From Chitinibacter tainanensis DSM 15459 (GTDB taxonomy: Bacteria > Pseudomonadota > Gammaproteobacteria > Burkholderiales > Chitinibacteraceae), in assembly GCF_000429785.1 (NCBI RefSeq), contig NZ_AUCN01000009.1, positions 496,001 through 560,000 of the forward strand: a stretch of DNA of 64,000 nucleotides, in the 5' to 3' direction. The position numbers and the translations under genes were made by a program. Under the pieces are notes generated by a model that saw nothing but the letters and a program-made list of their open reading frames with translations, ran no database searches and was not told where the DNA came from. How positions within the stretch are numbered: the first letter of the stretch is position 1; every line of letters begins with the position of its first letter. Positions 19,198 to 27,715 of this stretch are shown here, piece after piece.

Positions 19198-19542
19198 TCA
19201 CACTGCGCGTGCTCGGCGCCACACTGTCCGCCCAGCCAGGGTCAGCGCCTCTACTTCGCCGCTGGCGAGCAGTGCCGCCAAAGCATCTGCCACATGCGCC
19301 GCACTAGGTGGCAGCGGCAGATCACTCAACCAGAACAGGGTGACGCCCTCGGTGGTGTCGGCTGCGTGCGGATTCAGTTGCAGATGCTGGCGAATAGCGG
19401 CAATCAACGCGGTTTGCATAGCGGCTGACAGCGTATCGTTGGCATTGGTATTGGCATTGGTATTGGCATTGGCATTGGCATTGGCATTGGTATTGGCATT
19501 GGTATTGGCATTGGTATTGGCATTGGCATTGGTGTTGGGCAT
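19198..19542 (-). CDS. Small protein with N-terminal Asn-Ala/Thr repeat tract
   Basis: The 114-residue product starts at ATG 19542, with AGGA at a proper distance upstream. Residues 3-36 are an uninterrupted alternation of Asn with Ala or Thr, encoded by about 16 hexanucleotide units (AATGCC or AATACC). The remaining part (SAAMQTALIAAIRQHLQL...VADALAALLASGEVEAL...VWRR) has the helix pattern of a small winged-helix-like domain; that is inference. Unit gain or loss would change tract length by two residues without shifting frame. The opposite-strand Leu-Ala-Val frame is a shadow of the repeat. Confidence 0.6.
   Translation of the reverse strand: MPNTNANANTNANTNANTNANANANANTNANTNANDTLSAAMQTALIAAIRQHLQLNPHAADTTEGVTLFWLSDLPLPPSAAHVADALAALLASGEVEALTLAGRTVWRRARAV
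19438..19536. repeat. Hexanucleotide tandem repeat (TTGGCA/TTGGTA on plus strand)
   Basis: About 16 consecutive 6-base units, alternating between two forms that differ by one transition, lie inside the 114-residue gene. Such tracts are prone to slippage. Confidence 0.9.
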
Positions 19543-19713
19543 GGCGGGTTCCTGCGGTGATGGTCGGCAATCGGTAAGCGTAAATCCTGCGGTGAGGGCA
19601 GGCCGTGCGGTTTGGTAGTTCTACACAGCCGGTATTTTTTTCCGCCGCGCGGGTTTTAGTGCCGCGGCCGGCACGGTAAAATCCAGCCAGTTTGCCATTA
19701 AAGCAGGAATACC

Positions 19714-20295
19714 ATGTCTGATTTGACAGCACCCACCGCAGCAACCGTCATCGCCGCTACCCGCCATTGGCTGGAGCAAGCGGTGATTGGGCTCAATTTA
19801 TGCCCGTTCGCCAAAGCGGTGTATGTCAAAGACCAAGTGCGCATTGTGGTGTCAGAGGCCAAGCATCTGGATGGTTTTCTGGAAGATCTCGACCGCGAGC
19901 TGGATTTTCTCGCTGCCGCCGACCCCGAGCAGGTAGATACCACTTTGCTGATTCACCCCACGCTATTCCCCGATTTTGCGGTGTTTAATGAAGTACTGGA
20001 AATCGCCGACGAAGCGGTAGAAGAGCACGCGCTGGAAGGCATACTGCAGGTGGCGAGTTTTCACCCGGATTTTCAGTTTGCCGATACCGAGGTCGATGAC
20101 ATCAGCAATTACACCAATCGCGCGCCATATCCCACCTTGCATCTGCTGCGCGAAGACAGCATCGCCCGCGCGGTGGCGGCCTTTCCTGAGCCTGCGGCGA
20201 TTTTCGAGCGCAATATTGCCACGCTGGAAAAAATTGGCCTCGCTGGCTGGTTGGCCTTGGGCTTGTCGGCTTCGCGCGCTGGCCAGGAACAATAA
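19714..20295 (+). CDS. DUF1415 family protein
   Basis: This 193-residue cytoplasmic protein belongs to DUF1415, with the typical start HWLEQAVIGLNLCPFAKAV and the conserved VASFHPDFQFA and YTNRAPYPTLHLLRE segments. The function is unknown; the conserved Cys and His could bind metal, which is inference. AGGA precedes ATG 19714. Its stop overlaps the start of the next gene by one base, so the two are translationally linked. Confidence 0.88.
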   Translation: MSDLTAPTAATVIAATRHWLEQAVIGLNLCPFAKAVYVKDQVRIVVSEAKHLDGFLEDLDRELDFLAAADPEQVDTTLLIHPTLFPDFAVFNEVLEIADEAVEEHALEGILQVASFHPDFQFADTEVDDISNYTNRAPYPTLHLLREDSIARAVAAFPEPAAIFERNIATLEKIGLAGWLALGLSASRAGQEQ

Positions 20296-20996
20296 TGCGG
20301 CGCTGGAGCTGGGGTATCGGTCTGCAGCGCTTGGTGCTCTTGGTATTGACGAGCATACTGCTGGCTTGCGGCACAAGCAGCGCGCCTATTAGCACTGGGC
20401 CCACGCCAAAAGGGTTTTACCGCGTGCAAGGCGGCGACACCTTGTTTCGCATCGCCAAAAATCATGGCCTGTCGGTAGACCAGCTCAAACGCCTGAATCA
20501 GCTCAGCAATAACGATATCGAGGTGGGCCAGTTGCTGAAGGTAACGGGGGGCGAGTCCACCAGCCGCCCCGGCACGAGTAGCCGGCCGGTGTTGACTGCC
20601 ACCCCGGCGCCGGCCGCCACGCCACGCCCAGTGCTGAATTTACGCTGGCCGCACAGTGGCAATGTCATCGCCAATTACGCCCCGCCGCGCAATAAAGGCA
20701 TTGATCTGGCTGGCAATGAGGGCGAACCGATTTTGGCCGCGGCCGATGGCAAAGTGGTCTACGCCGGCGATGGCATCCGCGCCTATGGTCATATGATCAT
20801 CATTCGCCACGCTGGCGATCTGCTCACCACCTACGCTCATAATCAAACCCTTTTGGTCACCGAAGGCACGCAAGTGAAACAGGGCCAGCCGATTGCACGC
20901 ATGGGCCGCACTGGTACCGATCGGGTGAAGTTGCATTTTGAAGTGCGGATTAATGGCAAGCCGGTTAACCCGCTGGAGCAATTGCCAGCCCGCTAG
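20295..20996 (+). CDS. NlpD-like lipoprotein with LysM and M23 peptidase domain
   Basis: A 233-residue lipoprotein: signal peptide with lipobox LLAC (Cys about residue 25), a LysM domain (YRVQGGDTLFRIAKNHGLSVDQLKRLNQL, about 36-80) for peptidoglycan binding, and a C-terminal M23 domain (NKGIDLAGNEGEPILAAADGKVVYAG ... LHFEVRINGKPVNPLEQL). The M23 zinc ligands are incomplete: the usual HxxxD and HxH are replaced (GIDLA and LHFEV), as in NlpD/EnvC-type amidase activators. It therefore probably regulates cell-wall amidases rather than cutting peptidoglycan. Confidence 0.85.
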   Translation: MRRWSWGIGLQRLVLLVLTSILLACGTSSAPISTGPTPKGFYRVQGGDTLFRIAKNHGLSVDQLKRLNQLSNNDIEVGQLLKVTGGESTSRPGTSSRPVLTATPAPAATPRPVLNLRWPHSGNVIANYAPPRNKGIDLAGNEGEPILAAADGKVVYAGDGIRAYGHMIIIRHAGDLLTTYAHNQTLLVTEGTQVKQGQPIARMGRTGTDRVKLHFEVRINGKPVNPLEQLPAR

Positions 20997-21008
20997 CCTT
21001 TTTTCCGT

Positions 21009-21057
21009 TGGGTATTGGGCTGCAGTACTTGCCAAGATTTGATTGTCGGGCCATACC
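21009..21057. repeat. 49-bp dispersed repeat, copy 2 (plus orientation)
   Basis: It begins TGGGTATTGGGCTGCA and ends CCATACC, is 49 bases long, and matches the ends and length of the copies at 13067 and 48926 while its middle differs. It lies between the NlpD-like gene and the membrane protein gene at 21147. Confidence 0.6.
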
Positions 21058-21146
21058 TAGGCGGGTATCCTGAGCGCCCAGTGTGGCTGGCCAGTGCTGG
21101 CCAACGGGGTACCTTTTTATTGCTAAATGAATTTGGTGGAGCGCGT

Positions 21147-21458
21147 ATGCCTGCCCATTTGATTGCCCATTTACTGGGCGTGGCCGTGCTGGGGCACGCG
21201 CTGTTGCTGCTGGCTTTAGGGCTGGTATTGCACCATTTTGCCGGGGGGATCTGGCCACCGGGTGTGTATATGGTTTTCTGGCTTTTGCTCGCCTGCCAAG
21301 TCACGGCGGGCATGCTGACGTGGCCACTGGCCCCCGCCGGCGGCCGCGCCTGGCTGTGGGCGCTGGGCGTGGCGCTCAGCGGTTGCCTGGTGGGTGCTGC
21401 AGCGTGGTGGCAACTGCGCCCAGTGGCGGCGCAAACAATGAATGAGGACAATCCATGA
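21147..21458 (+). CDS. Small membrane protein, 103 residues
   Basis: Three hydrophobic helices are visible (LIAHLLGVAVLGHALLLLAL, VYMVFWLLLACQVTAGML, AWLWALGVALSGCLVGAAAW). Start ATG 21147 follows GGAG with a 5-base spacer; the frame is open further upstream through the 49-bp repeat, which I take as non-coding. No family is recognised. It overlaps folA by four bases (ATGA), so the two are co-translated. Confidence 0.6.
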   Translation: MPAHLIAHLLGVAVLGHALLLLALGLVLHHFAGGIWPPGVYMVFWLLLACQVTAGMLTWPLAPAGGRAWLWALGVALSGCLVGAAAWWQLRPVAAQTMNEDNP

Positions 21459-21940
21459 GTGAAGTCGCCATTATTTCGGCGGTGGGCGCCAATCGGGTGA
21501 TCGGTATCGATAATCGCTTGCCATGGCGCCTGCCGGAAGATTTGCAGTATTTTAAGCAGCTCACCATGGGCAGCCCGATGCTGATGGGGCGTAAAACCTT
21601 TGAATCGCTGCCGGGCTTATTACCCGGCCGGCGGCATTTGGTGATTAGCCGCAATCCGGCCTGGTCGGCGCCGGGCGCCGAAGTGTTTCCGAGCCTGGCC
21701 GCGGCCATTGCCGCTTGCGCCGAGTTGCCACGGGTATTTGTGATTGGCGGCGGCGAGATTTATCGGCAGGCCATGGATCTGGTCGACACCCTGTATCTGA
21801 CCGAAGTGGCGCTAAGCCCCGATGGCGACGCCTACTTCCCCGAATTTAGCCCCGCGCAATGGCAGGAAACCGCGCGCGAAGTGCACACCAGCGCCAAAGG
21901 CATCGACTACGCCTTTGTCACGTATCGCCGGCGTCGCTGA
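21455..21940 (+). CDS. folA: Dihydrofolate reductase
   Basis: DHFR reduces dihydrofolate to tetrahydrofolate with NADPH. The 161-residue product has the usual length and motifs: VIGIDNRLPWRLPEDLQYFK with the catalytic acidic residue, MGRKTFESL, and VIGGGEIYRQAM for NADPH binding. It is translationally coupled to the small membrane protein upstream, and a hairpin at 21959 follows. Confidence 0.96.
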   Translation: MSEVAIISAVGANRVIGIDNRLPWRLPEDLQYFKQLTMGSPMLMGRKTFESLPGLLPGRRHLVISRNPAWSAPGAEVFPSLAAAIAACAELPRVFVIGGGEIYRQAMDLVDTLYLTEVALSPDGDAYFPEFSPAQWQETAREVHTSAKGIDYAFVTYRRRR

Positions 21941-21958
21941 GTTAGTTTCAATGCATAG

Positions 21959-22017
21959 AGGGGTATTGCTCGCTAGGCCAAAGCATAATTATCTTAGTGA
22001 GTAATACCCCTGTTTTA
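21959..22017. terminator. Long inverted repeat between convergent folA and mltA
   Basis: The arms 21959-21975 and 21995-22011 pair over 17 bases with two G-U pairs (AGGGGTATT... / ...AATACCCCT), followed by GTTTTA. It probably ends transcripts from both sides, although the T-run is weak. Its outer ends resemble those of the 49-bp repeats. Confidence 0.6.
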
Positions 22018-22037
22018 TGGCTAAGCACTCGGCCGCT

Positions 22038-23252
22038 TTATTGCGGCAGAGCAATGCCTTTGGGCCACAGTAGCCATAATTGCCCGCTTTGTTTCATCGT
22101 GCCGGCCAGTTCACCGGCGGCCGCGCCGGTGCCCCAGAAAAAGTCGGCTCGCACACTGCCTCGAATCGCGCCACCAGTGTCTTGCGCCGCCACCAGGCGA
22201 TGCAGGCCGCCGGCTGTATCGGGGCGGGTGGTGGCAATAAAGGCCAAACTGCCCAATGGCACCGTGCCCGGGTCAACCGCGATGCTGTAGCCGGCGGTGA
22301 GCGGCACATTCAGGCTGCCCAGCGGGCCATCATCGGCTTTGAGCCCATCGCTTTCGCGCAGCTCGCGGAAGAACACATAACTCGGATTACTATTGAGCAG
22401 CTCATCCACCCGTGCCGGATTGGCCTTGGCCCAGGCGCGAATGCTCTGCATCGAGACTTCACTGGCGGGCAGCAAGCCTTGCTCCACCAGCCAGCGGCCC
22501 ACCGGCTTATACGGCCGGCCATTCTGATCGGCATAGCCCAGGCGCAGCATGCGTCCATCGGGTAGCTGTACCCGGCCTGAGCCTTGAATCTGCAAAAACT
22601 GCACATCCAGCGGGTCTTGCAACCAGGCCAATACCGGCGCTTTCAGGCCTTTGGCCACGATTTCGGCGCGATCCGGGTAGGGCAGGAGTTTATTGCCCAC
22701 CAGCCGGCCGCGCAGGCGTTTGCCTTTGAGCTCGGGGTAAACCTCATCCAGCGCCACGGTAATCATATCGCTGGGCGGGCCATACACCGGCTGGTTGGCT
22801 TGCGCGTTGCGGCTCAGGCTGCCGGGGTACACCGGCTCGTAGTAGCCGGTGATCAGCCCGCTGGTGCTGCCATCGGTGTTGGCCAGCTGATAGGGCACCA
22901 GCTCGCGCTCGATAAATTGCCGGATCGCCGCCCGCTCTAGCGGGACAGTGCGGGCGGCCTGACACACGGCCAGCCATGGCGTGCGCGGTTTGGCGCAGCC
23001 TTTGAGCCAGGCTTGCCAGCCAGGCACCAAGGCATCGTCGGCCCAATTAGGCAGATCTTGCCAGCTGCGGGCCTGATAACGCGGCGCAGCGGGTATAGCC
23101 TCTGAGGGCTTATTGGTACTGGGCTTGGTAGAGGTACTGCTGGGGGTATTGCTAGCGGTGGCTACACTCGGTGCACTGGGCCCGGTGCTGGCGCAGCCAG
23201 CAAGAAAAACAGCCAGCAAGCTGGCTGTGAACGGTAAAGCGGTGAATTTCAT
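22038..23252 (-). CDS. mltA: Membrane-bound lytic transglycosylase A
   Basis: MltA cleaves peptidoglycan glycan strands to 1,6-anhydro products from the outer membrane. The 404-residue product has a lipoprotein signal (lipobox LAGC), a Ser/Thr/Pro linker, the MltA barrel domain (LITGYYEPVYPGS, GSGRVQLPDGRMLRLGY) and the C-terminal 3D domain (LVAAQDTGGAIRGSVRADFFWG) bearing the catalytic Asp. The phaM-like gene starts just upstream, so it may be the last gene of a maeB-phaM-mltA unit. Confidence 0.93.
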   Translation of the reverse strand: MKFTALPFTASLLAVFLAGCASTGPSAPSVATASNTPSSTSTKPSTNKPSEAIPAAPRYQARSWQDLPNWADDALVPGWQAWLKGCAKPRTPWLAVCQAARTVPLERAAIRQFIERELVPYQLANTDGSTSGLITGYYEPVYPGSLSRNAQANQPVYGPPSDMITVALDEVYPELKGKRLRGRLVGNKLLPYPDRAEIVAKGLKAPVLAWLQDPLDVQFLQIQGSGRVQLPDGRMLRLGYADQNGRPYKPVGRWLVEQGLLPASEVSMQSIRAWAKANPARVDELLNSNPSYVFFRELRESDGLKADDGPLGSLNVPLTAGYSIAVDPGTVPLGSLAFIATTRPDTAGGLHRLVAAQDTGGAIRGSVRADFFWGTGAAAGELAGTMKQSGQLWLLWPKGIALPQ

Positions 23253-23259
23253 TGCATTC

Positions 23260-23514
23260 TCAGAGGTGGGGTTCCGGCGGTTTGGGCTCTAGCCCTTGTT
23301 TAAAAGCGGCCAGCCCGGCTTTTTGCATTTCCAGCGTTTTGATCGTCATTTGCAGCATACCAACCTGCAGGCTGAGCCATTGCTCGACCGTGCGGCATTC
23401 GGCGATCTTGCGCTCGATTTCTTCCTCTGACAGCGGCGGCAGAAAAGGGTTGCTGCCCGGCTTCATCATTTGACTAAAAAAACTGAAGGGATCGGCAGGA
23501 TTGAATTCGCTCAT
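23260..23514 (-). CDS. PhaM-type polyhydroxyalkanoate granule regulatory protein
   Basis: The 84-residue product fits the PhaM family: DPFSFFSQMMKPGSNPFLPPLSEEEIERKIAECRTVEQWLSLQVGMLQMTIKTLEMQ pattern (abridged here by features), that is a short N-terminal F-rich segment, a P-rich turn and one long amphipathic helix. Relatives bind PHA synthase, granules and DNA. No PHA synthase gene is in the window. It overlaps maeB by four bases (ATGA), which links carbon flow to storage only by context. Confidence 0.75.
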   Translation of the reverse strand: MSEFNPADPFSFFSQMMKPGSNPFLPPLSEEEIERKIAECRTVEQWLSLQVGMLQMTIKTLEMQKAGLAAFKQGLEPKPPEPHL

Positions 23515-25796
23515 GCAGCATCTCCACTGGAAAGGGTGGCGGCCTCAACCGCGGCCAGCGCGGCCATATTGATAATACGCCGAACCGACGCGGTCGGGGT
23601 CAGAATATGGGCCGGTTGCGCCAGCCCCATCAGGATCGGGCCGATGGTCACGCCTTCGACTGAGGTGGTTTTCAGCAGATTAAACGAGATATTGGCCGCA
23701 TCCAGATTGGGCATCACCAGCACATTGGCTTCGCCTTTGAGGCGCGAATGCGGGAACACTTGCTGGCGAATGGCGCTCGATAGCGCTGCATCACCATGCA
23801 TTTCGCCATCGATTTCCAGCTCTGGTGCGCGCTGGGTGACGAGTTCCAGCGTGCGCTGCATTTTGCGTGCCGATGGGGTATCAAATGTGCCAAAGCTGGA
23901 ATGGCTTAGCAGCGCCACTTTGGGCACGATGCCAAATTTGCGCACCGCTTCGGCGGCCATCAGGGTGATGTCGGCCAGCTCCTCGGCGCTTGGATCCTGA
24001 TTCACATAGGTATCGCAAATAAACATATTGCCGGTTTGCAGCAGCAAGATATTCATCGCCGCCGTGGTTTGGGTCGCCAGCCGTGGGCCCAGTACATTCA
24101 TCAGGTGATGATGGTGGTTTTGATACAGCCCATAGGTGCCGCAAATCAGCGCATCGGCTTCGCCACGTTTCACCATGAGCGCGCCAATTAGCGTGGTTTT
24201 ACGCCGCACCTCGGCTTTAGCTAGGTTTTCAGAGACGCCCTTGCGCATCATCAGGCTGTAGTACAGCTGCCAATATTCGCGGTAGCGCGGATCGCTTTCC
24301 GGGTTACACACTTCAAAATCAATGCCGGGGCGGATGGTCAGGCCCAATTTTTCGATCCGGCTTTGCAGTACTTGCGGGCGGCCGACCAGAATGGGCACAC
24401 ACAGCTGCATGGCCAGAATTTCCTGTACCGCATGCAGCACCCGCTCGTCTTCCCCTTCGCAGAACACCACGCGCTTTTGCGCCTTTTTCGCGGCAGCGAA
24501 TACCGGGCGCATAAACAGATTGGTTTTGTAAACAAACTGCGTTAGCTCATCGATATAGGCGGCAAAATCGGTGATCGGGCGGGTGGCCACGCCAGTATCC
24601 ATCGCCGCTTTGGCAACAGCCGGGGCGATTTTGACAATCAGGCGAGGATCAAAGGGTTTCGGGATCAGGTATTCCGGCCCGAAGGAAAGCTCTTGGCCGC
24701 TGTAGGCATCGGCCACCACATCGGACTGTTCGGCGTGCGCGAGCTCAGCGATGGCATCTACCGCGGCGTGTTTCATGGCTTCGTTAATGGTGGTGGCGCC
24801 AACATCCAGCGCACCACGGAACATAAACGGGAAGCACAGCACATTATTAACTTGATTCGGGTAGTCCGAACGGCCTGTGCACACAATCACATCGCTGCGC
24901 GCGGCCTGCGCTTCTTGCGGGGTGATTTCCGGGGTGGGATTGGCCAGCGCCAATACCAAGGGATTGGCATTCATGCTTTGCAGCATCTCGCCGGTGACTA
25001 CGCCCGGGCCAGAAAGGCCGAGGAAAATATCCGCGCCCTCGAGTGCTTGGGCCAAGGTGCGTAAATCGGTATCGCGGGCGTAGCGCTGTTTGGTTTCATC
25101 CAGCGGCCCGCGCGCAGTGTGAATCACGCCTTTGGAATCGCACACCATAATGTGCTCGCGTTTCACCCCGAGCGACACCAACAGATCTAGGCAGGCAATT
25201 GCGGCCGCGCCTGCGCCCGAGGCCACCAGGCGCACTTCGCCCAGCTGTTTGCCAATCAGGCTCAAGGCGTTTTTAACTGCCGCACCGACAATAATGGCCG
25301 TGCCGTGCTGATCATCATGGAAAACCGGAATATTCATGCGCTCGCGCAATTTGCGCTCAACATAAAAACACTCGGGCGCTTTGATGTCTTCCAGATTGAT
25401 ACCGCCAAAGGTGGGCTCTAGCGCGGCGATAATTTCTACCAGTTTGTCCGGGTCTTTTTGTTCGATTTCGATATCAAACACATCAATCCCAGCAAATTTT
25501 TTAAACAGTACCCCTTTCCCTTCCATCACGGGCTTGCCGGCCAGCGGGCCAATATCCCCCAGCCCGAGCACGGCGGTGCCGTTGGTGACCACGGCCACCA
25601 GATTGCCGCGGGAGGTTAAATTACGGGCCTCGCTTGGATCGGCCACAATAGCGTCGCACGCCGCCGCTACACCGGGCGAGTAGGCGAGCGCCAGATCACG
25701 CTGGCTGGAGAGCGCCTTGGTGGGCATCACCTGAATCTTGCCCGGCTTGGGAAAGCGGTGGTATTCGAGTGCTTTTTTACGAAGTTCTTCATCCAT
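23511..25796 (-). CDS. maeB: NADP-dependent malic enzyme with C-terminal phosphotransacetylase-like domain
   Basis: It decarboxylates malate to pyruvate with NADP reduction. The 761-residue product is the long MaeB type: malic enzyme N-terminal and NAD-binding domains (residues about 1-430: [43 protein letters not shown]) and a phosphate acetyl/butyryltransferase-like domain (about 440-761: [31 protein letters not shown]). The latter is generally regulatory (acetyl-CoA) rather than catalytic. It heads a likely operon with the phaM-like gene. Confidence 0.95.
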   Translation of the reverse strand: MDEELRKKALEYHRFPKPGKIQVMPTKALSSQRDLALAYSPGVAAACDAIVADPSEARNLTSRGNLVAVVTNGTAVLGLGDIGPLAGKPVMEGKGVLFKKFAGIDVFDIEIEQKDPDKLVEIIAALEPTFGGINLEDIKAPECFYVERKLRERMNIPVFHDDQHGTAIIVGAAVKNALSLIGKQLGEVRLVASGAGAAAIACLDLLVSLGVKREHIMVCDSKGVIHTARGPLDETKQRYARDTDLRTLAQALEGADIFLGLSGPGVVTGEMLQSMNANPLVLALANPTPEITPQEAQAARSDVIVCTGRSDYPNQVNNVLCFPFMFRGALDVGATTINEAMKHAAVDAIAELAHAEQSDVVADAYSGQELSFGPEYLIPKPFDPRLIVKIAPAVAKAAMDTGVATRPITDFAAYIDELTQFVYKTNLFMRPVFAAAKKAQKRVVFCEGEDERVLHAVQEILAMQLCVPILVGRPQVLQSRIEKLGLTIRPGIDFEVCNPESDPRYREYWQLYYSLMMRKGVSENLAKAEVRRKTTLIGALMVKRGEADALICGTYGLYQNHHHHLMNVLGPRLATQTTAAMNILLLQTGNMFICDTYVNQDPSAEELADITLMAAEAVRKFGIVPKVALLSHSSFGTFDTPSARKMQRTLELVTQRAPELEIDGEMHGDAALSSAIRQQVFPHSRLKGEANVLVMPNLDAANISFNLLKTTSVEGVTIGPILMGLAQPAHILTPTASVRRIINMAALAAVEAATLSSGDAA

Positions 25797-25888
25797 GCTG
25801 CACCTGCGCCCCTGAGTGGTGATGGCTTCATTCTAGACGCAGTGAGGGATGAGCGTATTGCCGAAATGCTTTATTTCGCAGCGCAGCA

Positions 25889-25912
25889 ATTCACGGCAGA
25901 GCGGCCGTGAAT
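25889..25912. repeat. Inverted repeat between the DinB gene and maeB
   Basis: A perfect 9-bp stem (ATTCACGGC/GCCGTGAAT) with a 6-base loop lies in the 126-base gap upstream of maeB. No U-tract follows on either strand, so it may be an operator or a weak terminator for the DinB gene. Confidence 0.4.
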
Positions 25913-25922
25913 CCAGCTGAGC

Positions 25923-26417
25923 TTAGGTCGTGCGATGCAAATAGCCGGTGAGAATGTCTGGGGTGATTTTGACCGGTGATTTGCCACCTTCACTGATGAT
26001 CCGCCCAATTTGCCCGCGGTGGTAGCTGGCGTGGGTCAGAACATGCAGCAAGATGTCGCCCACCGTCATCCGCGCCGGCTTGCCGTCGGTGAAGACAAAT
26101 TCAATCACCCGGCTGAGATCTTGGCAGGCGGGCTGGGCCAGTAGCGCGAGCCAGGCTTGATCCAGCTGGGTTTGTAGAGCGATGAGTTCGGCTAAGGTTG
26201 GTGTTGCGGGGGTGTTGGTGGCGGTAAATCCATGTTCCTCGCCGTGCAAATGCGCCAAGAAAATCTGATCGATCACCGCCAGATGATTGAGTAGCCGCGT
26301 AGCAAGGTGCAGATTTTTGGGCGGCAGTTGCTCGCCATGCTGTTGCAATTGCGCCAATAATTCTTGGGTGGCAGCCGCTTTGTGGGCGAACGCCGCATGA
26401 ATAAAGTGTGTGCTCAT
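25923..26417 (-). CDS. DinB family four-helix protein
   Basis: The 164-residue product is a DinB/YfiT-type four-helix bundle. The three metal-binding His are visible: one in LLNHLAVIDQ (about residue 47) and two in HASYHRGQIG (about 131 and 135). Family members include thiol-dependent transferases and uncharacterised proteins, so activity is not assigned. Confidence 0.8.
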   Translation of the reverse strand: MSTHFIHAAFAHKAAATQELLAQLQQHGEQLPPKNLHLATRLLNHLAVIDQIFLAHLHGEEHGFTATNTPATPTLAELIALQTQLDQAWLALLAQPACQDLSRVIEFVFTDGKPARMTVGDILLHVLTHASYHRGQIGRIISEGGKSPVKITPDILTGYLHRTT

Positions 26418-26468
26418 CTCTTTGCCTTGGTGTATGGGCTGAAAGCCTATTATTTGTATGATCTGCTG

Positions 26469-26492
26469 GCAGATACCGGCATGGGTATCTGC
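26469..26492. repeat. Inverted repeat between trpS and the DinB gene
   Basis: A perfect 9-bp stem (GCAGATACC/GGTATCTGC) around a 6-base loop lies after the trpS stop on the minus strand. It lacks a U-tract and may protect the trpS 3' end. Confidence 0.4.
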
Positions 26493-26529
26493 ACAAAAGC
26501 TATTCTTGCCACAACATGCTACTCAGCAA

Positions 26530-27540
26530 TTAAAAGTAGTACATGCCCATGGCTGTTTTAACTTTATGCAGTGTCAACACTGCGGTTTGCCGCGCCTTGG
26601 CCGAGCCGCACAGTAGCATCGACAAAATCGCATCCGGCTCTTTGGCAAGCTCTTGGCGGCGGGCGCGTATCGGCGCCAGCAGGGCTTGCAGTACCTCATT
26701 CAAGCGAGCCTTCACCACGCTATCGGCCAGCCCACCATGTTGATAATGCGCTTTGAGCTCGGCCACTTTGGCGTTATCCGGGTAAAAAGCATCGAGGAAG
26801 CTAAATACCACATTGCCCTCGACCTGCCCGGGGCTGCCCACGGTGAGATGCTGCGCATCGGTGTACATGCGATTGACGGCCGCGGTGATCTCATCGGCGC
26901 TGGCCGAGAGCGATAGATGGTTGCCCGCCGCACGGCTCATTTTGCCTTTGCCATCCAGCCCCGGCAGGCGGGTGGTGTTCGACAACAGCGCTTTGCATTC
27001 GCGCAAAATCGGTTCGCCAACCATGCGATTAAAGCGGCGCACGATTTCATTGGTTTGCTCAATCATCGGCAGCTGATCTTCGCCCACCGGAATTAAGGTG
27101 CCACGCAAGGCGGTGATATCGGCGGCCTGGCTGATCGGGTAGGTGAGAAAACCGGCTGCTACATCGCGTTCTTGCCCTTTATGGCGAAGTTCGTTTTTAA
27201 CCGTAGGGTTACGCTCCAACCGCGCCACCGTGACCAGATTCATCAGGTAAAACGAGAGCTCGGCCAGCTCGGGCACCATTGATTGGATCAGGATGGTAGA
27301 TTTTTGTGGATCAATGCCCACGGCAAGATAATCCAGCGCAATATCAATCACAGCCTGGCGCACACCATGGTAATCGCCCTGATGATCGGCCAGTGCCTGA
27401 GTGTCGGCCAACAGGATAAATTGCTGGTGCTGATCTTGCAGTTGCAAGCGAGTTTGCAATGAGCCGGCAAAGTGGCCTAAATGCAAAGGACCGGTGGTGC
27501 GATCACCGGTGACCACAACGGTCGATTGGGGGGTAGTCAT
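26530..27540 (-). CDS. trpS: Tryptophanyl-tRNA synthetase
   Basis: It charges tRNA-Trp with tryptophan in the cytoplasm. The 336-residue class I enzyme has the HIGH-type motif as GPLHLGH (residues 17-23) and the KMSKS-type motif as GKGKMSRAAGN. Start ATG 27540 (MTTPQSTVVVTGDRTTG) is chosen because AGGAG precedes it and the family N-terminus fits; an open frame extends further upstream. Expression is evidently controlled by the attenuator at 27588-27709, so the gene should respond to Trp-tRNA supply. Confidence 0.95.
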   Translation of the reverse strand: MTTPQSTVVVTGDRTTGPLHLGHFAGSLQTRLQLQDQHQQFILLADTQALADHQGDYHGVRQAVIDIALDYLAVGIDPQKSTILIQSMVPELAELSFYLMNLVTVARLERNPTVKNELRHKGQERDVAAGFLTYPISQAADITALRGTLIPVGEDQLPMIEQTNEIVRRFNRMVGEPILRECKALLSNTTRLPGLDGKGKMSRAAGNHLSLSASADEITAAVNRMYTDAQHLTVGSPGQVEGNVVFSFLDAFYPDNAKVAELKAHYQHGGLADSVVKARLNEVLQALLAPIRARRQELAKEPDAILSMLLCGSAKARQTAVLTLHKVKTAMGMYYF

Positions 27541-27587
27541 GATGCAGCTCCTGGATTTTGCTGAGCCGCCGGAAGAGGGTGGGGTAG

Positions 27588-27626
27588 AAAACAAAAAACC
27601 TGTCACCGTTTCCGGCGGCAGGTTTT
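27588..27626 (-). terminator. Attenuator terminator hairpin upstream of trpS
   Basis: On the minus strand the arms AAAACCTGCCGCCG (27626-27613) and CGGTGACAGGTTTT (27608-27595) pair over 14 positions with one mismatch and one G-U pair around a GAAA loop, then TTTTTTGTTTT. It lies between the leader peptide and trpS, which is where an attenuation terminator belongs. Confidence 0.93.
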
Positions 27627-27667
27627 GTCTGGACGAACAAAACTAGTGCCGCCTAAGGGCGCCACCA
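27614..27667 (-). promoter_or_regulatory. Antiterminator and protector hairpins of the trpS attenuator
   Basis: On the minus strand, GGCGGCA (27653-27647) pairs perfectly with TGCCGCC (27620-27614), and GTTTTGT (27643-27637) pairs with ACAAAAC (27628-27622); together they form a 14-bp antiterminator that consumes the 5' arm of the terminator. The same GGCGGCAC can instead pair with GTGGCGCC at the Trp codons (one mismatch, CTTA loop), forming the protector hairpin. The three exclusive structures match the classical 1:2, 2:3, 3:4 scheme. Confidence 0.85.
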
Positions 27668-27709
27668 GTAGTAATACGCAAATGAAAAGGTGCGGATGTT
27701 CGTGTTCAT
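27653..27709 (-). CDS. Leader peptide of the trpS attenuator, 18 residues
   Basis: The frame from ATG 27709 encodes MNTNIRTFSFAYYYWWRP and stops at TAG 27653-27655. Three Tyr codons followed by two Trp codons lie exactly where a stalled ribosome would free the antiterminator strand, and the stop codon abuts that strand, so a ribosome reaching it would mask it and allow termination. An in-frame ATG at 27715 would add two residues. There is no good Shine-Dalgarno sequence. The Tyr/Trp mixture resembles leaders of aromatic pathway genes. Confidence 0.88.
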   Translation of the reverse strand: MNTNIRTFSFAYYYWWRP

Positions 27710-27715
27710 GCCCAT

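Noticed and set aside
19139-19618. Open frame on the plus strand with a long Leu-Ala-Val repeat across the hexanucleotide tract
   Set aside because: It is the reverse reading of the repeat; the minus-strand frame has a ribosome site and a plausible folded domain, whereas this one does not.
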